The position numbers and the translations under genes are program-made. From assembly GCA_963760225.1 (NCBI GenBank), contig CAVXCD010000003.1:1984001-2048000 (forward strand): a stretch of DNA of 64,000 nt, read 5' to 3'. Positions 51,798-61,173 of this stretch are shown here, one piece after another (the stretch's first letter is position 1; each line of letters begins with the position of its first letter). Below the pieces are notes generated by a model, which was not told where the DNA came from, made no database searches, and worked only from the letters and a program-made list of their open reading frames with translations. Source of the DNA: 13-2-20CM-66-19 sp963760225 (GTDB taxonomy: Bacteria > Pseudomonadota > Gammaproteobacteria > Steroidobacterales > Steroidobacteraceae).

Positions 51798-53231
51798 CTA
51801 GCTCTGGTGTGCGCGCAAGAAGCGAAAGAACTCGACGCCCTCGCGCAGGCGCCGCTTGGTTAAGTCCCAGCTCGCCAGCATTTCCTTGACGATCTCCCAG
51901 ATCTTACTGGGCCGTAAGTAGAAGCGTTTATAGAAAATCTCCATGCTGTGGAAGATTTCTTCCTTTGTCAGGTGTGGATAGCTGATTGCCGCAAGCTGTA
52001 CTCCCTTATCGTTGACCAGGTTCGCGGCGTCACTATCTTGTAACCAGCCGTTTTCGACAGCCTGTTTGTACAGGGTCGTTCCCGGGTAAGGCGCAGCCAG
52101 AGATACCTGAATCGTGTGCGGATTAATCTCCTTGGCAAAGTTGATCGTCTTCTCAATCGTCTCCGTGGTCTCGCCGGGTAAACCGAGTATGAAGGTACCG
52201 TGGATCAACACACCGAGCTTGCGGCAGTCGTCGCTGAAGCGCCGCGCAATATCGGTACGCAGGCCTTTCTTGATGTTGTGCAGGATCTGGTCATCACCGG
52301 ATTCATAGCCAACCAACAACAACCGCAAGCCGTTGTCCTTCATCACCTTCAGAGTTTCATACGGCACGTTCGCTTTGGCGTTACAGCTCCAGGTCATGCC
52401 GAGCAGTCCCATTTCGCGTGCAATGGCTTCAACGCGGGCCAAGTTTGAGCTGTCGGTAAAGGTATCATCGTCGAACATGATTTCCTTAACCTCGGGCATG
52501 TTCTCCTTGATCCACTTCACTTCTGCGATGACGTTCTCGGCCGAGCGCACCCGATAGCGGTGGCCGCCGACGGTCTGCGGCCAGAGGCAGAACGTACACT
52601 TCGAACGACAGCCGCGGCCGGTATAGAAACTGACGTAGGGATGAAGCAGATAGCCGATAAAGTAATTCTCGATTTGCAAATCGCGCCGATAGACCGGCGC
52701 AACGAACGGCAGCTCGTCCATGTTCTCGATCACTGCGCGCGACGGGTTGTGCACGATGCGGCCATCGGCAGCGCGGTAGGACAACCCCATTATGCTTTCG
52801 AGCGGCAAACCTTCGGCAACTTCCTTGCATGTGTAATCGAATTCCTCCCGGCAGACGAAATCCACCGCCTGCGAGGCATTCAAGGAGCCGGTCGGGTCTA
52901 CCATCGCCTTTGCACCGACCAGACCAATCTTGACGTGCGGGCTGTCGCGTTTTAGGAGCTCGGCAAACCTGACGTCAGTCGGAAACGATGGAGTGCTGGT
53001 ATGCATGATGACGAGATCATAGCCGCGCGCGACCGCGTGACTTTGATCGACAGTCAGTCCGTCAGCTGGAGCATCAAGCAACCGCGAGTTCGGTACCAGC
53101 GCGGCCGGCTGCGCCAACCAGGTGGGGTACCAGAATGATCTGACCTCGCGTTTGGCCTGATAACGCGATCCGGCGCCTCCGTCAAACCCGTCGAAGGACG
53201 GCGCCTGCAGGAACAGCGTCTTCAGAGCCAT
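51798..53231 (-). CDS. hpnJ: Hopanoid radical SAM enzyme HpnJ
   Basis: A 477-residue B12-binding-type radical SAM protein. N-terminus KTLFLQAPSFDGFDGGAGSR is diagnostic of HpnJ; a B12-like domain spans about 60-170; the radical SAM cluster is FYTGRGCRSKCTFCLWPQ (CxxxCxxC). HpnJ is needed to convert glucosaminyl-bacteriohopanetetrol to the cyclitol ether. Its partner enzymes HpnI (57564) and HpnK are usually adjacent; HpnK is not in this window. ATG 53231 has GAGG eight bases upstream. Confidence 0.93.
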   Translation of the reverse strand: MALKTLFLQAPSFDGFDGGAGSRYQAKREVRSFWYPTWLAQPAALVPNSRLLDAPADGLTVDQSHAVARGYDLVIMHTSTPSFPTDVRFAELLKRDSPHVKIGLVGAKAMVDPTGSLNASQAVDFVCREEFDYTCKEVAEGLPLESIMGLSYRAADGRIVHNPSRAVIENMDELPFVAPVYRRDLQIENYFIGYLLHPYVSFYTGRGCRSKCTFCLWPQTVGGHRYRVRSAENVIAEVKWIKENMPEVKEIMFDDDTFTDSSNLARVEAIAREMGLLGMTWSCNAKANVPYETLKVMKDNGLRLLLVGYESGDDQILHNIKKGLRTDIARRFSDDCRKLGVLIHGTFILGLPGETTETIEKTINFAKEINPHTIQVSLAAPYPGTTLYKQAVENGWLQDSDAANLVNDKGVQLAAISYPHLTKEEIFHSMEIFYKRFYLRPSKIWEIVKEMLASWDLTKRRLREGVEFFRFLRAHQS

Positions 53232-53399
53232 GCCCAAGCCTCACAGATGTCGGGGCCGACCCCTGCACTATACGCAAGAACTCAGACCAAGCAGAAGCGG
53301 GATGAGCCAAAGAGTGCTCGGGGTCATCGCGTTGCTGAAGTGCCGGCCAGGAGGCCTCTGATAAACTGCGGCGGACCCTTCGGCCTGCGAGGAACCTGC

Positions 53400-54005
53400 A
53401 TGAGGCTGAGGCTAAGACCACTCCTGCTTCAGCTCGTGACTGGGACGCTGCTCATTGGCGCGGCTTACGCTGTGCTCGATCCTGCAGCGACTCAGATCGA
53501 GAGTCTCGATAACGCCCTGCTCGCCTCGATGAAAGCAGCGCCAACGCTGACGATGGCGGAGCGGTTCCATCAGCTGGCACCGGTCATCGAGCGCACGTTC
53601 GACTTGCCGGTCATGACGGCGTTCGCGGTCGGTCCCGCCTGGGCAAATTTCTCCGGCGAGGAGCAGCAGGAACTGATCGCAGCCTTCACACGGCTGACCA
53701 TCGCCAGCTATGCCCACAATTTTAGGAGCTTTGACGGCGAGCGCTTCGAGATTCAACCCGACGTCGCCGTCCGTGGCGTAGACAAGATCGTCCAGACCCG
53801 CCTCATCTCCCCGCATAATGCCCCCGTCAACCTGACGTACCGAATGCGGGAATCCGCAGGGTCATGGAAGATCATCGATGTGTATTACGGCGCGATCAGC
53901 CAGCTGACGACTCGCAGGGCCGACTTCACAGCTTCAATCGCCTCCGGTGGCGCCTCCGGCCTGATTGCACATCTCAACTCGCTAAGCGATGACCTGTTGA
54001 GATAG
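53400..54005 (+). CDS. hpnM: Hopanoid-associated MlaC-like protein HpnM
   Basis: A 201-residue periplasmic protein of the MlaC/Ttg2D (toluene tolerance) family, HpnM subgroup. Signal peptide at 1-23 (LLLQLVTGTLLIGAAYA); domain with RTFDLPVMTAFAVGPAWANF, RLTIASYAHNFRSFDGERFE, and SWKIIDVYYGAISQLTTRR. MlaC proteins ferry phospholipids across the periplasm; HpnM may do so for hopanoids with HpnN. The ATG at 53400 has CGAGGAACC upstream; an in-frame start at 53247 would bury the signal peptide. Divergent from hpnJ, convergent with hpnN. Confidence 0.88.
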   Translation: MRLRLRPLLLQLVTGTLLIGAAYAVLDPAATQIESLDNALLASMKAAPTLTMAERFHQLAPVIERTFDLPVMTAFAVGPAWANFSGEEQQELIAAFTRLTIASYAHNFRSFDGERFEIQPDVAVRGVDKIVQTRLISPHNAPVNLTYRMRESAGSWKIIDVYYGAISQLTTRRADFTASIASGGASGLIAHLNSLSDDLLR

Positions 54006-54017
54006 GCCGACCGGGCG

Positions 54018-56621
54018 TTAGCGCCGGGATGCGCGCGCCGCAGGTGAGATTCCCATCAACGCAGGCTGAAACAGCAGCGCCGATACCAACGTCCACACCA
54101 GCGATATCATCAATAGCTTGCCCATGCTGGCAGTCCCCGGATGGCTGGAAGCCCACAAACTGCCGAATCCTGTGGCGGTTGCGAGCGCGCTGAAGAACAC
54201 GCCGCGTGCCAGGCTGGAGGTCAGCAGGTGCGCTCCTCCGGCGCGCCAGGCCATCACGAAGTAGATGTGAAAGGCAACCCCGATCCCGAACAGCAACGGC
54301 AGCGCAATGATATTGGCGAAATTCAGGGGCTGGCCGACGACGACGCAGCTGCCCATGGTCAACAGACCGGTCAAGACTATCGGCGCCATGGTAATGGCGA
54401 CATCGCGCACGCGTCGCAGTGTGACCAATAAGAGGCCCGTAATGGCGACGAAAGAGAGTACGCCCGCCTCGGCGAAAGCCGAAACTACCGCTCGGCCGGC
54501 TTCGCGGATGCTCAGCGCCGTCCCGGTCGCGTCTGGGATTTCTCTGATAACAGCGGCGATGAACCGAGTGAGTACCCCATTCTCGTTGGCATCGCCCTTT
54601 GGCATGATGGATAACCGCGCGCGTCCGTCGGGGGTCAGCCATCCCCGCACTAACTCCGGCGGAAGCGTCGTGATGGTGATGGACTGAGGGTGCAGCGACT
54701 CACGGACCTGTGCGAGGACGGTCGCCAAGCCGGGAAGCAACATCTCGGCCGCCTGGCTTCGCATGGAAGGTTGCGCCTTCGCCAAATCCCTGAGGTCATC
54801 GGCGAGCCGGGCGGCGTTAGCGCCCGCCTCCGGGTCGCGGCTCGCCGCTTGACGCAGCTGGGTGGATGTCTCGAGCAGGCTGTCGATCACCTGGGCGTCG
54901 TTCGGCGGCGGTGCAACGAACACCGGATTCAGCGGTAAGTCGAGCAGGTTCGCAGCATCGGCGATGATCGAGATCCTCTCGGCCTGATCATCGGGTACGA
55001 AGCTGGAGAGCGTCCGTGCAAGCGAAACCTCCGGGAGCACTCTGACCTCGGCAGCGAGCTGGTCGGCTCTGGCGAGGTTGGGGTATATCGCCTCAAGCGT
55101 ATTCGGCGAGCGCTGCGGGTCGTTCGTTAGATCGTACAGAGTAGCGACGGATTCCACCTTGGAACTCCGGAGGTGCAGCGGATTAAAGTCGAAATGCAAC
55201 CACGGCAATAGGGCAGCGGAAACCACGCCCAGGGCGACGCCGATGCAAACCACCGTTACGCGGTGACGCAACACGAAATTATCCACCAAGACGAGCCGTG
55301 CAGAGGTTGCCCCGGCCCGCGCTCCCGGCTTGCTGAGCTGAATGAGAGCGGGCAATAGGGTCAGATTGAGCGTCAGAGCAATGAACATGCCGAACCCGGC
55401 GATTACACCGAGTTGCGACAGCCCATAGTATGCAGTCGGCGCAAAAGCGAGGAAGCCCGCGGCAATGGCCGCTGCCGCCAACGTCAGCGACCGACCCATC
55501 ACCTGCCCGGTCGCGACCAGGGCGGCGCGAACATCCTTCTGGGTTCCTCGCTCGGCGCGATAGCGAACGCTGAATTGGATGCCGAGGTCGATACCGAGGC
55601 CGACGAACAAAGGAATGAACGCGACCGAGATGACATTGAAGCGATGGAAAATGCCAAGGCCCAGCGCCGCTGCACTCACAAGGCCCACCAACGTGGTGCC
55701 GAGAATTGCGACGATGAGCCAAATCGAACGCACCGCCATCCACAACATCATCGAAATGGCAGCGATTGCGAGTGCTGCGATCAAGGGCGCACGCTCGGCC
55801 AGGGTAGCGAACTCCTCGTCCTGCAGGGCCACTGGCCCGGTTATGCGCACGCTCACCCCGTGAGCGGCATCCAATCGCAGCGCCCTTGCGGCCGTGCGGA
55901 TGGCGGCGATCGGCACTTCGCCGGGCTGCAATTGCGAAAACTCAAGGTGCGGATCGACCAGGATCAAGTGCCGCAATTCTTGTTCGTCCGGCGCACTCCC
56001 AGAGATAAGATTGCGCCAGGAGAAATAAGCCCTCTTGTCATCACTACGCAAACTTTCTAGCGCCTCCGCCAGCCGCCGGACGGGGCCGAGGATGTTCTCG
56101 AGCGACGTCTGCCCACTGTTCACACCTTGCAGTGCGGTCGACAGGGCTCCCATCAGGCCGCGCAGCGACGGGTCAGCAGCCATTGGACCGAGAAATGGCT
56201 CGACCTTTATCAGCTGGGCCATGGTCGCCTGCACCTCTTGAGTGGGGGCGTACAGCAGGCCGTTGCGGGCCCAGAAGGGCCCGGAGTCCGGGCGGTGGAC
56301 GGAACGGAAAAGCCTATGCTCAGTGCGCAACAATTGCGCAAGCGAAGTAGTGGCTGCCTCGGTCAGCTCGGGGGTTTGGCCATCGACGACCACGACGATC
56401 TTTGGTCCGGCCTGCGGGAACAATGTATTGAATTCTGTTTCGCGAATTCGCCATGGCAGTTTTGGCGAAAGCAAATCGTAGGTATTGCTGCTCATGGCGA
56501 AGTGGCCAAGCACATACGTCGTGGCCGTCGTTGCCAGCGCCAGGGCCAGGAGCACCACGATCCAAGCCCGATCGGCGCAAAGGGAAACCAGCCGAGCGGT
56601 GAGCGACGGCGGGCTGCTCAC
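54018..56621 (-). CDS. hpnN: Hopanoid transporter HpnN (MMPL/RND superfamily)
   Basis: An 867-residue RND-type protein with about twelve helices in two halves: helix 1 at 18-38, a large periplasmic loop to about 270, helices 2-6 (about 278-430, with GLGIDLGIQFSVRYRAERG), then helix 7 near 460, a second loop, and helices 8-12 from about 720 (FGIGVAFHIYFVMAWRAG). HpnN moves hopanoids from inner to outer membrane in Rhodopseudomonas. GTG 56621 is preceded by AGGA. It converges on hpnM with 12 bases between stops. Confidence 0.92.
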   Translation of the reverse strand: MSSPPSLTARLVSLCADRAWIVVLLALALATTATTYVLGHFAMSSNTYDLLSPKLPWRIRETEFNTLFPQAGPKIVVVVDGQTPELTEAATTSLAQLLRTEHRLFRSVHRPDSGPFWARNGLLYAPTQEVQATMAQLIKVEPFLGPMAADPSLRGLMGALSTALQGVNSGQTSLENILGPVRRLAEALESLRSDDKRAYFSWRNLISGSAPDEQELRHLILVDPHLEFSQLQPGEVPIAAIRTAARALRLDAAHGVSVRITGPVALQDEEFATLAERAPLIAALAIAAISMMLWMAVRSIWLIVAILGTTLVGLVSAAALGLGIFHRFNVISVAFIPLFVGLGIDLGIQFSVRYRAERGTQKDVRAALVATGQVMGRSLTLAAAAIAAGFLAFAPTAYYGLSQLGVIAGFGMFIALTLNLTLLPALIQLSKPGARAGATSARLVLVDNFVLRHRVTVVCIGVALGVVSAALLPWLHFDFNPLHLRSSKVESVATLYDLTNDPQRSPNTLEAIYPNLARADQLAAEVRVLPEVSLARTLSSFVPDDQAERISIIADAANLLDLPLNPVFVAPPPNDAQVIDSLLETSTQLRQAASRDPEAGANAARLADDLRDLAKAQPSMRSQAAEMLLPGLATVLAQVRESLHPQSITITTLPPELVRGWLTPDGRARLSIMPKGDANENGVLTRFIAAVIREIPDATGTALSIREAGRAVVSAFAEAGVLSFVAITGLLLVTLRRVRDVAITMAPIVLTGLLTMGSCVVVGQPLNFANIIALPLLFGIGVAFHIYFVMAWRAGGAHLLTSSLARGVFFSALATATGFGSLWASSHPGTASMGKLLMISLVWTLVSALLFQPALMGISPAARASRR

Positions 56622-56756
56622 AGCGTCCTACGTCCCAAGGTGCGTGGCTGGACGATCCTGTCGTTAAGCGCTGCGTTGCTTACTAAAGCCGTCAAGCTGC
56701 CAAGGCACCTTCGTTGCGGAAATCGCTCGCCGGCACGCGGCTGCATTTTCGTCGCT

Positions 56757-57530
56757 ATGCTTGGTACGGCGCTGTTCGGTGTCACGGCATGCGTAACGGC
56801 AGCGACGCGCGCTCCAATCGTCGCGTCATCACCGGCCGATCCCTGGGAACGGCAGAATCGTCGCAACTATGCAATTGAAGGCGTACTCGATCGCCGAGTG
56901 ATCGGACCGGCGTCGAGACTTTATCATAAGCTCACTCCGGGGCTCATCGGGCGCGGCATTCACAACGTCCTCATCAACTTATCGGAGCCTGTCGTGATAA
57001 TTAATGACGTGTTGCAGCTGCGCTTCAAAAAAGCGGGAGTGTCTGCCACGCGTTTCGTCACGAATTCGACCGTCGGGCTGCTGGGTCTGTTCGACCTGGC
57101 AGGCCGTGCTGGTCTTATGCATCATGACAACGAATTTGGAGTGACGTTGGGGCGTTATGGAGTCACATCCGGACCCTACCTGTACGTTCCTTTGGTGGGC
57201 CCATCCACCGCGCGCGACCTGGTAGGAGAGGGCGTCGACTTTCTGATGAATCCGCTGTTTTGGTTGACTTACGCCGACCGGACCGAGATCGGCGCCGCCC
57301 AGGTAACGGTGGGCGGACTCGATACGCGCGTAACGACCGAGGGTCAACTCAACGCTCTGTTGAGCGGCGCAATAGATCCTTATGCAACCCTGCGTTCCGT
57401 CTATCTTCAGAACAAGAAGAGCGAAGTGTCCGGCGACGAGGTGCCGCACGATCTGCCCTCCTTCGATGAGATTCCTCCAGGAATAGCTGCTCCGCCGGCA
57501 CCCCAGCCTGCACCCCAACCGAAACGGTAG
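56757..57530 (+). CDS. mlaA: MlaA/VacJ-family outer-membrane lipoprotein
   Basis: A 257-residue lipoprotein of the MlaA family, which removes misplaced phospholipid from the outer leaflet. Core motifs: DPWERQNRRNYAIEGVLDRR near residue 29, RFVTNSTVGLLGLFDLAGRAG, EFGVTLGRYGVTSGPYLYVP, and GVDFLMNPLFWLTYADR. The lipobox is FGVTAC, but ATG 56757 leaves only about eleven residues before Cys, so the true start may lie upstream. C-terminal tail is Pro-rich (APPAPQPAPQPKR). It sits between hpnN and hpnI, suggesting a link with hopanoid transport. Confidence 0.88.
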   Translation: MLGTALFGVTACVTAATRAPIVASSPADPWERQNRRNYAIEGVLDRRVIGPASRLYHKLTPGLIGRGIHNVLINLSEPVVIINDVLQLRFKKAGVSATRFVTNSTVGLLGLFDLAGRAGLMHHDNEFGVTLGRYGVTSGPYLYVPLVGPSTARDLVGEGVDFLMNPLFWLTYADRTEIGAAQVTVGGLDTRVTTEGQLNALLSGAIDPYATLRSVYLQNKKSEVSGDEVPHDLPSFDEIPPGIAAPPAPQPAPQPKR

Positions 57531-57563
57531 CGGAGGCGTGACCGTCCAAGACCCCAAGGAGAA

Positions 57564-58715
57564 TCAGGAGAGCCCGCGCATGACGCCATCGGCATCGACG
57601 GTAAACTCGTTACCCCGCCACGTGACTTGAGTGGTGAAAAAGCTTCGACCCCACGCCCAGCACATCAACAGATCCCGCACAGGCAGGAGCCAAAACTCCC
57701 GCAGCAGAGGCCGAGCACCGTACAACCGATTCACAAGATGCAACGCCAGCCGCGCCATCAGAGTGGCAAGGAAAAGCGCCCCCCCGGCCGTTGAGAAGGA
57801 TGGCTCGGCCGCGGTCAGCAGGACGCCAAACACCGCCAGGGGCAAGCTGAAAGTTACAAAAAGAAAGGGGAAACTTCGCGGTCGCAGGAGATATATGGTA
57901 CGCATCCACCGCAGCTCATGGCGCGTAAGCGAGTCCAAGCTTGGCTCGTGGTGCTGTGCCTTGAGCTCATACGGCAACAACACTATCCGCATCCCCAATC
58001 CGCGAATCAATTCGCCCAGTCGATAGTCCTCGGCAAGATGGTTCGCTATTGCCGGCAGGCCACCGATCGCTTGCAGGGTATCCCGGCGCAGACACAACGT
58101 TTGGCCGGAGACGTACCCGCGGTATCCGAAAAGCCACGCGAGCAGCACTGAGGGCACATACCATTCGTTGATGTACATCGCCCCGAGCCGTGACCAAATG
58201 CGCTCGGTTGGCACGCCGCGGTAAATGCAGGTGACCAGGCCAACGTTCTGATCCTGCAGCGGCGCGGTTACGGTGCTGAGATAGTCGCGTCCAACGAAGG
58301 TGTCGCTGTCTGCCAGTGCCAGTACATCGTGGCGCGCTCGCGCCATCATGTTAATCAAGTTACTGACCTTGCAGTTACTACCGTGCTGCTTCGGATTGAC
58401 CACGATGTCGATCGGGAGTGAGGGGAATTCAGCCACCAGGCGCTCCACGACTTCGAGGGCAGGATCAGCGCGATCGCGCACGCCAAAGACTATCTGAAAC
58501 TCCGGGTGATCCTGCTGACAGAACGAGCGCAGGTGCTCGTACAAGTCGGGTTCGGCGCCACACAAGGGCTTGAGCAACGTCACCGGTGGCAGTCGCAGCG
58601 AATTTGTGGGCGCCCTACCCATTTGCCAGACCAGTACGGCTACGAGAACTAGAACCGCGTAGCTCACCGCGAGCACCAAGCCGGCGATGCCGATTATCCC
58701 CATGAGCGAGTGCAT
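57564..58715 (-). CDS. hpnI: Hopanoid glycosyltransferase HpnI
   Basis: A 383-residue GT2-family enzyme anchored by an N-terminal helix (about 5-30) and further helices near the C-terminus. Catalytic features: PPVTLLKPLCGAEPDLYEHL, VNPKQHGSNCKVSNLINM, DxD-like LALADSDTFVGRDYL, LAEDYRLGEL (base region) and RHELRWMRTIYLLRP. HpnI attaches N-acetylglucosamine to bacteriohopanetetrol. Start: ATG 58715; a TTG at 58724 and ATG 58703 are alternatives. Convergent with mlaA. Confidence 0.9.
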   Translation of the reverse strand: MHSLMGIIGIAGLVLAVSYAVLVLVAVLVWQMGRAPTNSLRLPPVTLLKPLCGAEPDLYEHLRSFCQQDHPEFQIVFGVRDRADPALEVVERLVAEFPSLPIDIVVNPKQHGSNCKVSNLINMMARARHDVLALADSDTFVGRDYLSTVTAPLQDQNVGLVTCIYRGVPTERIWSRLGAMYINEWYVPSVLLAWLFGYRGYVSGQTLCLRRDTLQAIGGLPAIANHLAEDYRLGELIRGLGMRIVLLPYELKAQHHEPSLDSLTRHELRWMRTIYLLRPRSFPFLFVTFSLPLAVFGVLLTAAEPSFSTAGGALFLATLMARLALHLVNRLYGARPLLREFWLLPVRDLLMCWAWGRSFFTTQVTWRGNEFTVDADGVMRGLS

Positions 58716-59272
58716 TACGGGCAAGCGCTTCGGCTCAGCAGACTCTTATCAGACTCTTATCGGGTCGGAGCAAGCAAGATGATCGACGCATCTCTCGTGA
58801 GGTGCCGGCCGCGCGTGAACGCCACCGCGCCGCAGTGCGAGGATTGACTGGCGCCCGACAACGATTGTCCCGGAAGCTTAAGTAATCCTCAAGCGCAGCG
58901 GTGAGGAGCGAGGCGTTTTAACTGTGTGCCCGAGTGGATCTTCGGCTGCTACCGATATTCATCAGACCCGTCGAAGCCGACCTGATGGCCTCCGACGGGG
59001 CTGCGATTGCCCGGGACGTCACGGCCCGTACCATGCGAGACCAGCGCAGCACGCGTCTCCCCGGGAGCAGCGCAGGGGTAGTGCTCGGCGACTGGATTGC
59101 GCAATTCACTGTGCCCTCAGCGCTTAGGTGAATCTTCGTGCGTCAACCCGGGGGGCCACATTCCATGATACTTCAAGCACTTGCGTGCACCATGCCGGCT
59201 CGCGCCTGCATTGAAGGGATGGGCGCAGGAGGAGTGAAAGAGCGCGATCGCGTCGACCCCTCAGCGCCTGAC
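58716..59272. other. Gene-free interval with att-like remnant
   Basis: About 555 bases upstream of hpnI and downstream of the LysR gene. It contains a tandem 11-base repeat AGACTCTTATC (about 58740-58761) and, at 59144-59158, an att-like 15-mer. Frames across it lack ribosome sites. Confidence 0.5.
59144..59158 (+). repeat. Second degenerate att-like sequence
   Basis: CAACCCGGGGGGCCA differs by one base from the last 15 bases of the island repeat (and tRNA-Asn 3' end). It lies on the right side of the hopanoid block. Confidence 0.35.
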
Positions 59273-60193
59273 CTAGGAGTCCTCCCACGGCAGCGCCGCA
59301 TCAAACGCGGCCACGAGCATGTCAATCACCGCGCGGACAGCACGGCTGACATAGCGAGTCTGCGGATACACGGCGTGAATCGCATCGGGTACCGGAGGCG
59401 TCTCGGCCATCACCTCTATGAGCTGACCGTCCCGCAGCGCCGATGCCGCGATAAACAGTGGCAGCGCTGCCAGACCAAGGCCGGCAATGGCCGCGTCACG
59501 CATGCTCTCACCATTGTTCAGGTGGGTACGACCGCGCACAACGACCTGTTGCGGCTCGGCGTCACTCTGTCGGGACTGGAACTGCCAATACGGCGCCACG
59601 CTCGCGTTGCCGTAACAAATGCAGTCGTGCTCGGCGATCTCTTCTACTGACCGCGGTAACTCGTGGGAGCTCGCGTATTCGGGACTACAGCACAGCACAC
59701 GACGGCTTGCGGCAATGCGCCGTGCCATCAGGGCGGAGTCCTGCATACGTCCGATGCGCACCCCGAGATCGAAACCGCCCCCTACAATGTCCAGGTAGCG
59801 ATCGTTCAGATCGAGCGTCAACTCGAGCCGGGGATGGTTGCGCATGAAAGAAAACAGCTTCGGGCCGAGGTGCACCGTACCGAAAGTCATCGGCGCGGTG
59901 ATACGCAGGCTGCCCTGCAGAGCTGCGCTGGTGCCCGCGGCAGCCTCGTCCACCGCCTCCTGCAACCTGGAAACTACGTCGCGCATGCGATCGTAAAAGC
60001 GCTTTCCAGCATCGGTCAGCGCGACACCCCGGGGCGAGCGGTGCAGCAGCTTTGTGTTCAATTGCCGTTCGAGTCTGGCGACACGCGAGCTCAACACGGA
60101 TTTCGCGACATTCATTTGCGTCGCAGCAATGCTAACGCCGCCGTGATCGACGACCTGAATGAAGGCGCGAATGTCTGCAAGATCGTAATCCAT
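59273..60193 (-). CDS. LysR-family transcriptional regulator
   Basis: A 306-residue LysR regulator: winged helix-turn-helix at 1-60 (IRAFIQVVDHGGVSIAATQM, SVLSSRVARLERQL) and effector domain from about 90 (SLRITAPMTFGTVHLGPKL, GIGL-type AGLGLAALPLF near 250). ATG 60193 has GGGGAGG upstream. The palindromic element just upstream (60273) recurs before the YcaC/pirin pair, so it probably controls itself and those genes. Confidence 0.93.
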   Translation of the reverse strand: MDYDLADIRAFIQVVDHGGVSIAATQMNVAKSVLSSRVARLERQLNTKLLHRSPRGVALTDAGKRFYDRMRDVVSRLQEAVDEAAAGTSAALQGSLRITAPMTFGTVHLGPKLFSFMRNHPRLELTLDLNDRYLDIVGGGFDLGVRIGRMQDSALMARRIAASRRVLCCSPEYASSHELPRSVEEIAEHDCICYGNASVAPYWQFQSRQSDAEPQQVVVRGRTHLNNGESMRDAAIAGLGLAALPLFIAASALRDGQLIEVMAETPPVPDAIHAVYPQTRYVSRAVRAVIDMLVAAFDAALPWEDS

Positions 60194-60272
60194 TCCCCGC
60201 CCCTCCCCTCAGCGCTGCCAGCGTGATCATTGGGGATTTGCAACGTCGGACGCAATTGTCGCCCGGTGTTCT

Positions 60273-60302
60273 GTTCGACCGAACGTCCTGTTCGCGCTTG
60301 CC
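60273..60302. promoter_or_regulatory. Shared palindromic element, copy 1 (LysR operator)
   Basis: GTTCGACCGAAC (5-2-5 palindrome) followed by two bases and CCTGTTCGC; three half-sites GTTCG, CGAAC, GTTCG in series. The same arrangement is at 61080-61109. Located 80 bases upstream of the LysR start. Confidence 0.65.
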
Positions 60303-60361
60303 TGGTTATGTGCGCCGCTTAGCGCGATTTGCTTCGACGGCCGGAAATCAGCCTCGGGCGC

Positions 60362-60991
60362 CTAACCGGGATGAATCATGTCGCGCGCGTAGGCCAACCC
60401 GATGCCATAGCCTCCCCCGTTCGTCTCCACAATGGCTCGGGCAGCATCGTAGGTCTCATGGCGGGTCCAGTCGCGCTGCAACTCAAGTAGGACTTGGATC
60501 CAGGAGGTCATCCGCGCGCCAGCCGCTTCCATTCGTCGCAGGGCCAGTTCATGGCTCGCAGCGGTAATCCCGCCGCACGCGTCGGCTACTACAAAAACCT
60601 CGAATCCCTCTGAGAGCGCCGACAGAACGGGAAAGCTAACGCAAGCCTCTGTAAGCAGCCCGGAAACGAGCAGCCGGCGGCGTTGGGTGTTCAGTATCGC
60701 GGCTCGCGCTCCCTCATCCTCCCAGACGTTCATGTTGCGCCGTTCAATGCTCTTCAACCCCGGGAGCACGGCCTGAATCGCAGGCATCAGCGGGCCACTA
60801 TAGACCTTGCTCGCCGACGTCGAGGCGACGACCGGAATACCGAACGCGATGGCGGTTTTGGCGAGCGCCACGGCGTTGTTCAAGAGGACTTGGCGGTCGC
60901 TCGATCCCACACCAAACGCCAAACCTGCCTGGTGATCCACTAGTAGCAGGGCACACTGCGCGGGCTGAATAAGAGAAGCAGGACCATTCAT
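60362..60991 (-). CDS. Isochorismatase-family hydrolase (YcaC-like)
   Basis: A 209-residue cysteine hydrolase. Asp19 in LLLVDHQAGL, candidate nucleophile Cys117 in GLLTEACVSFPVLSAL, and FEVFVVADACGGITAASHE are the YcaC-type signature. The natural substrate of this subgroup is unknown. ATG 60991 has CGAGGAACC upstream. Divergent from the pirin gene across a copy of the shared palindrome. Confidence 0.9.
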   Translation of the reverse strand: MNGPASLIQPAQCALLLVDHQAGLAFGVGSSDRQVLLNNAVALAKTAIAFGIPVVASTSASKVYSGPLMPAIQAVLPGLKSIERRNMNVWEDEGARAAILNTQRRRLLVSGLLTEACVSFPVLSALSEGFEVFVVADACGGITAASHELALRRMEAAGARMTSWIQVLLELQRDWTRHETYDAARAIVETNGGGYGIGLAYARDMIHPG

Positions 60992-61079
60992 GTCGGTTCC
61001 TCGTAGCTGTGGCCTAATGCAACGTCGCCCGGACGCTTATACCTCATGACAGCACTGCGACCCAGTAGCACCGCGTTCC

Positions 61080-61109
61080 GTTCGACCGAACACCCTGTTC
61101 GCAATTACC
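61080..61109. promoter_or_regulatory. Shared palindromic element, copy 2
   Basis: GTTCGACCGAAC, two bases, CCTGTTCGC, then an imperfectly conserved tail ending in CCGG, matching copy 1 at 60273 in 21 of the first 23 bases. Lies between the YcaC-like and pirin genes. Confidence 0.65.
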
Positions 61110-61173
61110 CGGCTAGGCACGTGCACTCGAGTCACCTAGTGTCAGGGGCATTCGGATCCCAAAGGCTCTTCCA

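Noticed and set aside
56127..56756. N-terminal extension of the MlaA frame to 56127
   Set aside because: It overlaps the hpnN coding region on the other strand and would place the lipoprotein signal in the middle of the protein.
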